The notes under the pieces: generated by a model
The model's database searches: none
Seen by the model: the letters and a program-made list of their open reading frames with translations, nothing else
Told to the model about the DNA's origin: nothing
Made by a program: the position numbers and the translations under genes
Part shown: piece by piece, positions 17,681-25,651 of the stretch
Layout: every line of letters starts with the position of its first letter
Numbering within the stretch: the first letter of the stretch is position 1
Origin: Fibrobacter sp. UBA4223
Lineage (GTDB): Bacteria; Fibrobacterota; Fibrobacteria; Fibrobacterales; Fibrobacteraceae
Assembly: GCA_002382975.1 (NCBI GenBank)
Contig: DFTB01000017.1
Coordinates: 186,001-250,000, forward strand
Reading direction: 5' to 3'
Length of the DNA: 64,000 bases

Positions 17681-18436
17681 ATGAAACCAGGAAAGACCGA
17701 ACTCCGTCTGAATGCCGAAATCGAGAAACGGGGCGCACTGTTTGCAGTGCTGCTGGACCCCGACACTTCGGACGAGGCCGCCTTCGTGAAGGCCGGTGCC
17801 ATGGCCGCCGAAAACGGCGCAGACTTGCTGCTGGTGGGAGGCTCGTACCTGGGGAACTTCACGCTCCCCAAGCAGGTGGCCGCCCTCAAGGCCCATGTGG
17901 ACCTGCCTGTAGTGCTTTTTCCGGGTGGCGCCTCCCAGGTGGTTCCCGGTTTTGACGCCATGCTGTTCATGACTCTCGTGAGCGGCCGCAACCCCAACTA
18001 CCTCATCGACGAGCAGGTTCGCGGCGGCGCCCTGGTCCGCGCCCTCAACATGGAAGCCATCCCCACGGCCTACCAGCTCATCAACAGCGGCAAGCGCACC
18101 ACGGTGGAATACATCAGCGGCACCATGCCGGTACCCGCCAACAAGCCCAAGCTCAGCATGGTGAACTCCATCGCGGCAGAACTCATGGGCATGCGTTACG
18201 TTTACCTGGAAGCGGGCAGCGGCGCCGAAGAGCCCGTACCCGTGGAACACATCGCCTACACCCGCAAGGCCACCGAGATGACCATCATCACCGGCGGCGG
18301 CATCAAGGACCCGCAAACGGCGGCTGTCCGCGTGGCGGCAGGCGCGAACATCATCGTCACCGGCACCCTCTGGGAAAAGGTGGAAGACCCCGCCCTCCTC
18401 AAGGAATTCGCCGCGGCCATCCACGTGAAGGGATAA
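17681..18436 (+). CDS. Geranylgeranylglyceryl phosphate synthase family protein
   Basis: A 251-aa TIM-barrel prenyltransferase of the GGGP synthase/PcrB family, which joins a polyprenyl diphosphate to glycerol-1-phosphate. Evident motifs are AVLLDPDTSDE (residues 20-30), DLLLVGGSYLG (47-57), VVLFPGGASQV, YLEAGSGAEEPV (about 170-181) and TIITGGGIKDPQTA (about 202-215). It looks like the group found in Bacteroidota and archaea. Function in bacteria is unsettled (archaeal-type ether lipid precursor or a related prenyl ether). The ATG at 17681 has AAAGGA upstream; a GTATC-TTTAT-GATAC inverted repeat at 17641-17655 overlaps the TATCTTTA promoter-like box. Confidence 0.85.
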   Translation: MKPGKTELRLNAEIEKRGALFAVLLDPDTSDEAAFVKAGAMAAENGADLLLVGGSYLGNFTLPKQVAALKAHVDLPVVLFPGGASQVVPGFDAMLFMTLVSGRNPNYLIDEQVRGGALVRALNMEAIPTAYQLINSGKRTTVEYISGTMPVPANKPKLSMVNSIAAELMGMRYVYLEAGSGAEEPVPVEHIAYTRKATEMTIITGGGIKDPQTAAVRVAAGANIIVTGTLWEKVEDPALLKEFAAAIHVKG

Positions 18437-18439
18437 TTC

Positions 18440-18558
18440 CGGACGAAAGAAAACAAGAGCGGTTATGAGTTGTGAGTTTTGAGTTGTGGGACTTCAGGAA
18501 GGATCTTCTTGGGGCCCGCAACACTCGTAACTGATAACTGAAAACTGACGACTGATTT
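18440..18558. repeat. Heptad tandem repeats between GGGP synthase gene and coaBC
   Basis: Two 7-bp repeat runs: GAGTTGT/GAGTTTT-type units near 18465-18490 and AACTGAT/AACTGAA/AACTGAC/GACTGAT units at about 18530-18556, ending at the coaBC start codon. No gene or terminator seen. Confidence 0.7.
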
Positions 18559-20034
18559 ATGGACCTGAACGGAAAGAAAATCCTCCTGGGAGTCACCGGC
18601 GGAATCGCCGCCTACAAGAGCTGTGAACTCCTGCGCCTGCTGCAGAAGAAAGGCGCCCAGGTCCGCGTGGCCATGACCGAGGCTGCCACCCGCTTCGTAG
18701 CCCCCCTCACCTTCGCGTCGCTCTCCAAGTGCCCCGTTTACCTCAAGGACGGCGCCGTCGAGGCGCGCCCCTTCCAGCACATCGACTTTCCCCGCTGGGC
18801 GGACCTCTACCTGGTGGTCCCCTGCACCGCCAACGCCATCGGAAAATTCGCCTACGGCCTGGCCGACGACCCCGTGTCCCTCTGCTTCATGAGCTGCACC
18901 TGCCCCCGCCTGCTGGCCCCCGCCATGAACGTGGCCATGTACAACTCCCCGGCCGTCCGGCGGAACCTCCAGACCCTCCGCTCCTTCGAGAACACCTACG
19001 TGCTGGAATCCCCCGCGGGCGAACTGGCCTGCGGCGAAGTCGGCTCCGGCCGCCTGATGGAACCCGCAGATATTGTAAACTCTATTGAAAAGTTAGACGA
19101 AAGACGAAAGACGAAAGACGAAAGAAATGTCGAAAAAAATCTTTCGTCTATAGTCTATAGGGACGAAGTCCCGTCCTCTCGTCTATATAAGGGGGGAAGC
19201 CTCCCCCTCGTGGGCACTCCGTCGCCCACTACCCCCTCTAGCGGGGGACACCCCCGCAACGCCCCCGCCGCCCACTTTAATGGCCTGCCCCAAGACTCGC
19301 TTGTCATCCCCGCGCAGGCGGGGATCTCCTATCACTCTGAAGTGGATCTCCCAGAGCAAAACGACCCCTCCCTCCCAGGACACGGACGCACCGTCCTCAT
19401 TACGGCGGGCCGCACCGAAGAGGCCATCGACCCCGTCCGCTACATCTCTAACAGGAGCAGCGGCAAGACGGCGGTGGCTCTCGCCTCCGTGTTCCTTGCC
19501 AACGGATATTCCGTAGAGGTGGTAGCAGGCCCCATGGAAGCGGAGTTCCCGGGCGGCGCCGCGGTCCACCGCGTTCGCTGTGCCTGCGAAATGCACCGGG
19601 CCGTCATGGAACGCCTCCCACAAGTACAGGCCCTGGTGCATTGCGCCGCCGTGGCCGACTACCGTCCGAAAGTGGCCGCCGCTGAAAAGATCAAGGATAG
19701 CAGGAGCCAGCTGGTGCTGGAACTGGTACCCAACCCGAACATTTTGCGGGACAGCGTCGCCGCCAAGAAGCCTGGCCAGGTGGTGGTGGGCTTCGCCCTG
19801 GAGACGGACCATTTTGAAGAACACGCCCAGGAAAAATTGCGCAAGAGCGGCGCCGACGCCCTGCTATTGAACGCCCCGGTGGCCAAGGACAGCGGGTTTG
19901 GCTTCGACAATGTGAATTACGCCCTGGTGACGCCGGGCGAAAAAATTCCCGAATTGCAGATGGGTTCCAAGGTGGAACTCTCGGAAGCAATCGTTGATTT
20001 TGTGAATCGCAAGCTGGAGGAAAGCCGTGGCTGA
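18559..20034 (+). CDS. coaBC: Phosphopantothenoylcysteine decarboxylase/synthetase with a repeat-derived linker
   Basis: A 491-aa bifunctional enzyme of CoA synthesis. The CoaC part (residues 1-178) is an HFCD flavoprotein: VTGGIAAYKSCELLR, PCTANAIGKFAYGLADD, APAMNVAMY and ESPAGELACGEVGSGRL are visible. The CoaB part (about 273-491) opens VLITAGRTEEAIDPVRYISN and contains HCAAVADYRP and LLLNAP. The linker is normally short; here about 90 residues (179-272) are low-complexity sequence translated from repeats (19095-19375), beginning KLDERRKTKDERN and including VIPAQAGIS. Both catalytic halves look intact. The next gene overlaps by 8 bp, so an operon is likely. Confidence 0.93.
   Translation: MDLNGKKILLGVTGGIAAYKSCELLRLLQKKGAQVRVAMTEAATRFVAPLTFASLSKCPVYLKDGAVEARPFQHIDFPRWADLYLVVPCTANAIGKFAYGLADDPVSLCFMSCTCPRLLAPAMNVAMYNSPAVRRNLQTLRSFENTYVLESPAGELACGEVGSGRLMEPADIVNSIEKLDERRKTKDERNVEKNLSSIVYRDEVPSSRLYKGGSLPLVGTPSPTTPSSGGHPRNAPAAHFNGLPQDSLVIPAQAGISYHSEVDLPEQNDPSLPGHGRTVLITAGRTEEAIDPVRYISNRSSGKTAVALASVFLANGYSVEVVAGPMEAEFPGGAAVHRVRCACEMHRAVMERLPQVQALVHCAAVADYRPKVAAAEKIKDSRSQLVLELVPNPNILRDSVAAKKPGQVVVGFALETDHFEEHAQEKLRKSGADALLLNAPVAKDSGFGFDNVNYALVTPGEKIPELQMGSKVELSEAIVDFVNRKLEESRG
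19095..19375. repeat. Repeat cluster read in frame within coaBC
   Basis: Composite of at least three intergenic-type repeats: GACGAAA heptads (19096-19125) with an inverted CTTTCGTC run near 19141, GGGGGAAGCC...CCCCC type hairpins (about 19192-19262), and a GTCATCCCCGC-GCGGGGATCT palindrome at 19303-19327. All are in frame with the CoaC and CoaB halves. Confidence 0.75.
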
Positions 20035-20863
20035 AGAATTCGATTTTAGCGCCCTCCGTAGCTACCTCCAGGGCCAAATGGATCTTGGGGATGCCGAGGT
20101 GTTCCTGGACGAACCCTGGACGCCCAAGAAGCGCATGGCCGCTCCCGCTGCTCCGGCAGCGGCGCCGTCTAGACCCGTCGCATTCTCTGCTCCTGCCGCT
20201 TCCAGTGTGCCGCCTCCGCATCCGGCTTCTAGGCCGCAAGTGGTGCAGCCATCGCAACCCCAGGCACCTGTATTCATGTCCGATGCGATGCCTGCCCCCC
20301 GTTCCGTTTCCCGGGCGGCAAGTCCCTTCGAATCGTCCGCTTCCCTCCAGGATTTTTACGCACAAATTAACAACGAAAAAGTTTATGCGGGCAAAACCCT
20401 CTACCGTTATGAGGGCCCTGAGCATCCGGCGGTATTGCTTCTGTTCCAGGCCCCTCACGCCGAAATCCCGGCGGGCCATTTCTTCGAAAGCTCCGTGGCG
20501 GAAATGCTCAGGCGCATGTTCGCTAGCCTGAATGTCGCTCCCGAATCCATCGGGGTCACCTTCCTCTACAAACTGCCGGAATCCAGAAATTTCCCGCCCC
20601 TGCTGGAGGCGGCGCTTCGCAAGATGCTTGCCAAGGAACTCTCCCTGCTCGCGCCTTCCACCATGGTGACCTTCGGGGAACCCCTGTTCCATCAGGTATT
20701 CGGCAAGGGCAAGAACTTCATGGAATCCGCCGGTACCGACATGGAATTCGCAGGCGTCAAGACTTGCGCGCTGGTAGATGCCTTCGCCATGGAAGGCGAC
20801 AAGCAGCTCAAACTGCTGACCTGGAAAACACACTTGCCCAAGTGCTCTTACTTTAAGCGTTAG
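20027..20863 (+). CDS. Uracil-DNA glycosylase-superfamily-like protein with Pro/Ala-rich linker
   Basis: A 278-aa protein. Residues 1-35 are acidic, 36-110 form a Pro/Ala/Ser-rich disordered linker (AAPAAPAAAPSRP), and 125-278 resemble a degenerate family-4-type UDG fold: LLLFQAPHAEIPAGHFFESS stands where UDGs have the GEAPG...PFVG motif, GVTFLYKLPESRNFPP where they have the xNxxKCRPPxNR segment, and LLAPSTMVTFGEPLFHQVFG where they have the IxPKxIvxLG segment. The Fe-S cysteines and catalytic acid are not evident, so activity is doubtful. GTG start (20027) with GGAGG 8 nt upstream, overlapping coaBC by 8 bp. The family call is tentative. Confidence 0.6.
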   Translation: MAEEFDFSALRSYLQGQMDLGDAEVFLDEPWTPKKRMAAPAAPAAAPSRPVAFSAPAASSVPPPHPASRPQVVQPSQPQAPVFMSDAMPAPRSVSRAASPFESSASLQDFYAQINNEKVYAGKTLYRYEGPEHPAVLLLFQAPHAEIPAGHFFESSVAEMLRRMFASLNVAPESIGVTFLYKLPESRNFPPLLEAALRKMLAKELSLLAPSTMVTFGEPLFHQVFGKGKNFMESAGTDMEFAGVKTCALVDAFAMEGDKQLKLLTWKTHLPKCSYFKR

Positions 20864-20991
20864 GGATCGTTGCGCCGTGCGGCGAGACGCGTAGCGGCTC
20901 GATGAGCCACCGAGGTGACGAGGGGGCGAGCAGAGCCCGACCTAGCCCCGTTTTTTGCGGACCTTTCGGGAACTGGGGCTAGGGAACGCCC
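20857..20991. repeat. Structured interspersed repeat, copy 2 (upstream of dnaB)
   Basis: Second copy of the 10621-10741 element, starting in the last codons of the UDG-like gene. GCGTT (20857-20861) can pair with AACGC (20985-20989); GGCTC-GAT-GAGCC at 20896-20908; CCTAGCCCC (20941-20949) pairs perfectly with GGGGCTAGG (20975-20983). The stem at that place in copy 1 is a different sequence (CCCTT/AAGGG), which suggests that pairing is conserved. Confidence 0.6.
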
Positions 20992-21030
20992 AATTGGATA
21001 AATCGCAAGGCATTTTTCAGGCAAAAATTT

Positions 21031-21038
21031 TATCTTTA
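21031..21038 (+). promoter_or_regulatory. FCB-type promoter box of dnaB
   Basis: TATCTTTA 12 nt before the dnaB ATG, in the AT-rich stretch after the structured repeat. Predicts a very short leader. Confidence 0.4.
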
Positions 21039-21050
21039 TCGTGAATAGTT

Positions 21051-22478
21051 ATGTCTGAAAATGTAAGTGACAACAGGAATTTTGAAAGCCGCCAGGTGCC
21101 AAACGACCTGGAGGCGGAGCGCTTTTTGCTGGGCGGTATCCTCCGTGACCCCGAAGTCATGGGGACCGTCATCATGGTGGTTACCGAAGAGGATTTTTTC
21201 TACTACGAACGGCACAAGCTCATTTGGCGCGGCCTGAGCGGGCTCTACCGCAAGGGTACTCCCATCGACCTTCTGACCCTTTCGACGGAACTGGAAAGCT
21301 ACGGCAAGCTCGCCGAGGCGGGCGGCCGGGAATACCTTTTCGACCTGATGGAGTCGGTGGCGTCTTCGGCCAACGTGGAGTGGAACCTGGAGCACCTGAA
21401 GAACAAGTCCACCCTGCGCAAGATGATCAAGTCGGCCTCGGAGACCATCAAGAAGGCCATGGACCCTTCCTTCAATCCGGACGATGTGATCCAGGATGCG
21501 GAGCGGGACATTTTCGCCATCGCCGACAAGCAGGTGAAGGGCTCGGTGAAGCCCATCGAGAATTTCGTTTCGCCCCTGCTGGAGCGGCTCAACAATCGCA
21601 AGGACGGCATCACGGGAATCCCCACGGGCATCAAGGAACTGGACGAGCTGACCAACGGCCTCCAGAATTCGGACCTGATTATCTTGGCGGCCCGCCCGGG
21701 CGTTGGAAAAACCTCCTTTGCCCTGACTATTGCCGCCAACGCTGCCATCGACTACAACAAGCACGTGGCCTTCTTTAGTCTGGAAATGGACGGCATGCAG
21801 CTGGCACAGCGTCTGCTTTGCTCCAGGGCCGAGGTGGACCAGTCCAAGCTCCGCAACGGCAAGCTGAACCGTGACGAGATGAACAAGATTATCGCGAAGG
21901 TGGCCCCTATCAACCAGTCCCCGCTGTATGTCGATGACAACGCCGACCTGGGCATTATGGAGCTCATGAGCAAGGCCCGTCAGCTCAAGCACAGGGGCCA
22001 GCTGGACCTGCTGGTGGTGGACTACCTGCAGCTGATGAAGACTGGCAACGAAGAGAACCGTGCGGTGGCCATCGGCAATATTTCCCGCGGGCTCAAGATT
22101 CTGGCCAAGGAGCTGCACATCCCGGTGATTGCCCTTGCCCAGCTGAGCCGAAAGGTAGAAGAGAAGGGCCGTGACCGGCCTCAGCTCAGTGACCTTCGTG
22201 AATCGGGTTCTATCGAACAGGATGCCGATATGGTCTGGTTCGTGGAACGTGCTTTTGTGCGGACCCACAAGGAAGAGGACAAGTTCAGTGCGGAACTGAT
22301 TGTGGCCAAGCACCGTAACGGTTCGGTGAAGGACATCCCCATGACCTTTATACCGGAATACACCACCTTCTACAATGCTTCACCAGACGGTGGCGACGAG
22401 GGCGGCGACCAGCCGTACTCTTACGACGATTACGGTGGCGGCTCTGAACCCGTCGGCTTTGGAGATTTCGGCCCATGA
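21051..22478 (+). CDS. dnaB: Replicative DNA helicase
   Basis: A 475-aa hexameric 5'-3' helicase of the replication fork. The N-terminal primase-interaction domain begins VPNDLEAERFLLGGIL; the RecA-like C-terminal domain has Walker A AARPGVGKTSFALTIA (about residues 214-229), Walker B LLVVDYLQLM (about 322-331), and the DnaB motif LSRKVEEKGRDRPQLSDLRE with SGSIEQDADMV (about 365-395). Length is typical; the tail is Gly/Asp/Tyr-rich. The stop overlaps the mlaE start (ATGA). Confidence 0.97.
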   Translation: MSENVSDNRNFESRQVPNDLEAERFLLGGILRDPEVMGTVIMVVTEEDFFYYERHKLIWRGLSGLYRKGTPIDLLTLSTELESYGKLAEAGGREYLFDLMESVASSANVEWNLEHLKNKSTLRKMIKSASETIKKAMDPSFNPDDVIQDAERDIFAIADKQVKGSVKPIENFVSPLLERLNNRKDGITGIPTGIKELDELTNGLQNSDLIILAARPGVGKTSFALTIAANAAIDYNKHVAFFSLEMDGMQLAQRLLCSRAEVDQSKLRNGKLNRDEMNKIIAKVAPINQSPLYVDDNADLGIMELMSKARQLKHRGQLDLLVVDYLQLMKTGNEENRAVAIGNISRGLKILAKELHIPVIALAQLSRKVEEKGRDRPQLSDLRESGSIEQDADMVWFVERAFVRTHKEEDKFSAELIVAKHRNGSVKDIPMTFIPEYTTFYNASPDGGDEGGDQPYSYDDYGGGSEPVGFGDFGP

Positions 22479-23254
22479 TTCTGCTCAGCCCTATCATTTG
22501 GATCGGTAAGGTCATTGTCCAGGGTATCGCCAGCGTCGGCGAGATCGTGTGCCTGCTGCTTTCGACCCTGAAGCAGCTGCCCCACGTGTACAAGAACCCG
22601 GACCTGATTGTGAAGCAGATGATTTCCATCGGCGTGTCGTCTTTGCCCCTGCTCTTTGTGACGTCAATCTTTACGGGCATGGTGGCTACCATCATGGCGG
22701 AGTTCGAGTTCCACAACCTGGTGTCGGACAAGTTCGTGGGGACTGCCGCCTGCAAGATGGTGCTGATCGAGCTTGGACCCCTGCTGACCGCCATCGTGCT
22801 GGCGGGCCGTGTAGGGAGCGCCGTGGCCGCGGAGCTTGGCTCCATGAAGGAGAAAGAGGAACTGATGGCCTATACGGTGCTTGGGCTTGAGCCGTACCGC
22901 TATTTGGCCTTGCCCCGGTTTGTGGCCTTCATTACCATGATCCCTTGCCTTACCGCCATTTCTAACGCGCTTGCCCTGATCGGTGGCTGGATTGTGTGCG
23001 TGCTCGCCCTGGATATTACCACCTACACCTACTATACGGGTATGCAGTACCTGTTCGACTCCATGGATTTGTGGGCGGGTATTATCAAGTCCTTCGTGTT
23101 TGGAACCCTGATTTTTGCGCTGGCCTATTACAACGGAGTGAATGCGAAGCCCGGCGCCCGCGGCGTGGGCCTTGCTACCATGAACGTGGTGGTGTCCAGC
23201 TGCCTCATGATTTTGATTGCGGACTTTGCCCTGGATGCGGTGATGTTCTTCTAG
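22475..23254 (+). CDS. mlaE: MlaE-family ABC transporter permease
   Basis: A 259-aa inner-membrane permease of the MlaE (DUF140) family, part of systems that move phospholipids or other lipids between the inner and outer membrane. It has about five hydrophobic segments and the family motifs FTGMVATI, LGPLLTAIVLAGRVGSAVAAELG and LPRFVAFITMIPCL. It begins within the dnaB stop codon (4-bp overlap), so it is probably translationally coupled to dnaB. The matching ATPase follows after a heptad-repeat spacer. No MlaD-type MCE subunit gene is next to it in this window. Confidence 0.9.
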   Translation: MILLSPIIWIGKVIVQGIASVGEIVCLLLSTLKQLPHVYKNPDLIVKQMISIGVSSLPLLFVTSIFTGMVATIMAEFEFHNLVSDKFVGTAACKMVLIELGPLLTAIVLAGRVGSAVAAELGSMKEKEELMAYTVLGLEPYRYLALPRFVAFITMIPCLTAISNALALIGGWIVCVLALDITTYTYYTGMQYLFDSMDLWAGIIKSFVFGTLIFALAYYNGVNAKPGARGVGLATMNVVVSSCLMILIADFALDAVMFF

Positions 23255-23291
23255 CCCCTAAAACCTATAACCTACAACCTAAAACCTAGTC
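23255..23291. repeat. Heptad tandem repeats between mlaE and mlaF
   Basis: CTAAAAC/CTATAAC/CTACAAC/CTAAAAC/CTAGTCA: five 7-bp units filling the whole gap up to the mlaF start codon, leaving no ordinary SD. Confidence 0.75.
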
Positions 23292-24086
23292 ATGCCCAAT
23301 GTAAAGATTGACCCGAACGATATTGCCATTCGCCTGAAGGGGCTTCGGAAGTCCTTTGGCGCTCAGACCGTCTTGGAAGACGTGAACTTGGATATTCGCC
23401 GTGGGGAGACCATGGTGATTATCGGTAAGTCCGGCGGTGGAAAGTCCGTGATCCTGAAGCACATGATTGGGCTTCTGCAGCCCGACGGTGGCGAGGTGTC
23501 GGTAGATGGTGTGACCATCAGTACGCCCAAGTTCTTTGACACCCATACCATCCGCCGCAAGATGGGCATGCTTTTCCAGATGGGGGCGCTGTTCGACTCC
23601 ATGACCACCGGCGAGAACATCGCCTTTGCCCTGCGGGAACACCATCCGGAGCTTTCCGAGAGGCAGATCCAGAACGTGGTTACCGAAAAGCTCAAGATGA
23701 TCAACCTGGTGCCGGAATTCCGCACCAAGATGCCCTCTGAACTTTCGGGCGGTATGAAAAAGCGTGTGGCCCTTGCCCGCGCCATCGCCCTGAACCCTGA
23801 AATCCTTCTGTACGACGAACCCACCACCGGTCTGGACCCCATTACCAGTGACGTGATCAACGACCTGATTCTGGACATGCAGAGCAAGCTGGGTGTGACT
23901 TCTGTGGTGGTGACCCACGACATGGTGAGCGCCTTCAAGGTGGCGGACCGCATTGCCATGCTTTACAACGGTCGCATTATCGAGGTGGGGACGGTAGATG
24001 AAATCAAGAATACCGCGAACCCCTACGTGCACCAGTTCATTACGGGCCAGCGGAAAATGTCTGTGGAAGGGGAGCCGCAGGAATAG
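23292..24086 (+). CDS. mlaF: ABC transporter ATP-binding protein, MlaF type
   Basis: A 264-aa ATPase that pairs with the MlaE-like permease for lipid transport. Walker A is IGKSGGGKSVILKHM (residues 42-56), the Q-loop LFQMGALFDSMT is typical of MlaF proteins, the signature is LSGGMKKRVALARAIAL (about 148-164), Walker B ILLYDEPTTGLDP, and the H-loop VTHD. The ATG has no good SD because heptad repeats fill the upstream gap; co-transcription from dnaB is likely. Confidence 0.93.
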   Translation: MPNVKIDPNDIAIRLKGLRKSFGAQTVLEDVNLDIRRGETMVIIGKSGGGKSVILKHMIGLLQPDGGEVSVDGVTISTPKFFDTHTIRRKMGMLFQMGALFDSMTTGENIAFALREHHPELSERQIQNVVTEKLKMINLVPEFRTKMPSELSGGMKKRVALARAIALNPEILLYDEPTTGLDPITSDVINDLILDMQSKLGVTSVVVTHDMVSAFKVADRIAMLYNGRIIEVGTVDEIKNTANPYVHQFITGQRKMSVEGEPQE

Positions 24087-24114
24087 TTTTGATAGCTTAG
24101 AGTCGCGTATTTTC

Positions 24115-24122
24115 TATATTTG
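24115..24122 (+). promoter_or_regulatory. FCB-type promoter box of cysS
   Basis: TATATTTG 43 nt upstream of the cysS ATG. The predicted leader contains a short inverted repeat GGCGCA-GGT-TGCGCC at 24131-24145. Confidence 0.4.
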
Positions 24123-24165
24123 CCCCCGCCTGGCGCAGGTTGCGCCGCATTTAACGGAGGCTAAA

Positions 24166-25620
24166 ATGGCTCTACAGTTCTACAACACCGCATCGCGCAA
24201 GAAAGAAGTATTCACTCTCCCGGAAGGCGTTCCCGCCGTGCGCATGTACTGTTGTGGCCCGACGGTGTACCATTTCGCCCACATCGGCAACCTCCGCACC
24301 TATATTTTTGAAGACTTCTTGGTCCGTACGCTCAAGTACTACGGCTACAAGGTGAATCACATCGTGAACATCACCGACGTGGGCCACTTGACCAGCGATG
24401 CCGACTCCGGCGACGACAAGATGGAAAAGGGCGCCGCCCGCGAAGGCAAGTCTGTCTGGGACATCGCGAAGTTCTACACCGACGCGTTTATGGCTGACTG
24501 GCACCGCCTCAACATCCAGGAACCGACCCGCTGGACACCTGCCACGCAGCACATCCAGGAACAGATTGAACTGGTGAAGACCCTCGAAGAAAAGGGCTAC
24601 ACCTACCGCACGAGCGACGGCATCTACTTCGACAGCCTCAAGTTCCCGCGCTATGCCGACTTTGCCCGCCTCGATGTGGAAAACCTGCGCAAGGGCAGTC
24701 GCATCGACATGGGCGAAAAGCACAACGCCACCGACTTCGCTTTGTGGAAGTTCAGCCCGAAGGACAAGAAACGCGCCATGGAATGGGACAGCCCGTGGGG
24801 CGTCGGTTTCCCCGGCTGGCACATTGAATGCTCCGCCATGGCCATGAAGTACAACGGTCCGACGCTTGACATCCACTGCGGCGGCACCGACCACATCCGC
24901 GTGCACCACACCAACGAAATCGCCCAGAGCGAATGCGCCAACGGCGTGACCTTCGCCCGCTTCTGGATGCACGGAGAATTCCTGCGCACCGCGAGCGAAG
25001 AAAAGCTGGAAGACGGCACGACCGAGCAGAAGTTCGGCAAGATGAGCAAGTCCAGCGGCGAATTCCTCACCGTGAGTCTGTTGATGGACCGCGGCTTCAA
25101 CCCGCTGGATTACCGCTTCTTCGCGATTGGCAGTCACTACCGCAACTACCTGAACTTCACGTGGGAAGCTTTGGAAGGCGCCAAGGAAGGCCTCAAGAGC
25201 TTGCACAAGAAGACGGACCCGCTGATTGGCAAGGCTACCGCGATTACGAGCGATGCAGCCAAGGCATTCCAGAACGAGTTCAAGGACGCCATCGGTGACG
25301 ACTTGAACATGCCGCGTGCCCTCGGTATCATGAACACGATGCTCAAGAGCGAAATCGATGACGGCGAGAAGGCTGCCCTGGTGGCCGACTTCGACCAGAT
25401 TTTCGGTCTGAAGCTCGACCAGCCCCGTGAAGAATACGCCAAGAAGGGTGCCAACGACGGCGTGGATGTTGCAAAGATTGAAGCGCTGATTGCCGCCCGT
25501 AAGGAAGCGCGCGCTGCCAAGAACTGGGCCGAAAGTGACCGCATCCGCGACGAACTTGCCGCCATGAACGTGGTCATCAAGGACAGCAAGGAAGGCACGA
25601 CTTGGGAGATTAGGGGCTAA
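24166..25620 (+). CDS. cysS: Cysteinyl-tRNA synthetase
   Basis: A 484-aa class I synthetase charging tRNA-Cys. Visible are the zinc-ligand Cys in YCCGPTVYHFAHIGN (with the HIGH-equivalent HIGN), WHIECSAMAM, the family HxGGxD block DIHCGGTDHIRVHHTNE, and KMSKSSGEF (KMSKS). Length is normal. The ATG at 24166 has a strong ACGGAGG site; the same frame stays open upstream through the end of mlaF, but that extension has no family similarity. Codon use is strongly biased like alaS. Confidence 0.97.
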   Translation: MALQFYNTASRKKEVFTLPEGVPAVRMYCCGPTVYHFAHIGNLRTYIFEDFLVRTLKYYGYKVNHIVNITDVGHLTSDADSGDDKMEKGAAREGKSVWDIAKFYTDAFMADWHRLNIQEPTRWTPATQHIQEQIELVKTLEEKGYTYRTSDGIYFDSLKFPRYADFARLDVENLRKGSRIDMGEKHNATDFALWKFSPKDKKRAMEWDSPWGVGFPGWHIECSAMAMKYNGPTLDIHCGGTDHIRVHHTNEIAQSECANGVTFARFWMHGEFLRTASEEKLEDGTTEQKFGKMSKSSGEFLTVSLLMDRGFNPLDYRFFAIGSHYRNYLNFTWEALEGAKEGLKSLHKKTDPLIGKATAITSDAAKAFQNEFKDAIGDDLNMPRALGIMNTMLKSEIDDGEKAALVADFDQIFGLKLDQPREEYAKKGANDGVDVAKIEALIAARKEARAAKNWAESDRIRDELAAMNVVIKDSKEGTTWEIRG

Positions 25621-25621
25621 G

Positions 25622-25651
25622 CGTCATGGCGGCCTCCGAGCCGCCATCTAG
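25622..25651. repeat. ATGGCGG-CCGCCAT hairpin repeat
   Basis: GCGTCATGGCGGCCTCCGAGCCGCCATCTAGC-type hairpin between the converging cysS and DUF4832 genes. It is the second half of the dispersed palindrome family and may act as a bidirectional terminator, although no T-run follows. Confidence 0.6.

Noticed and set aside
24131-24145. Sigma-54 promoter upstream of cysS
   Set aside because: TGGC and TTGC elements are present, but only 3 bp separate the hexamer and TTGC instead of 5; better explained as an inverted repeat in the leader.
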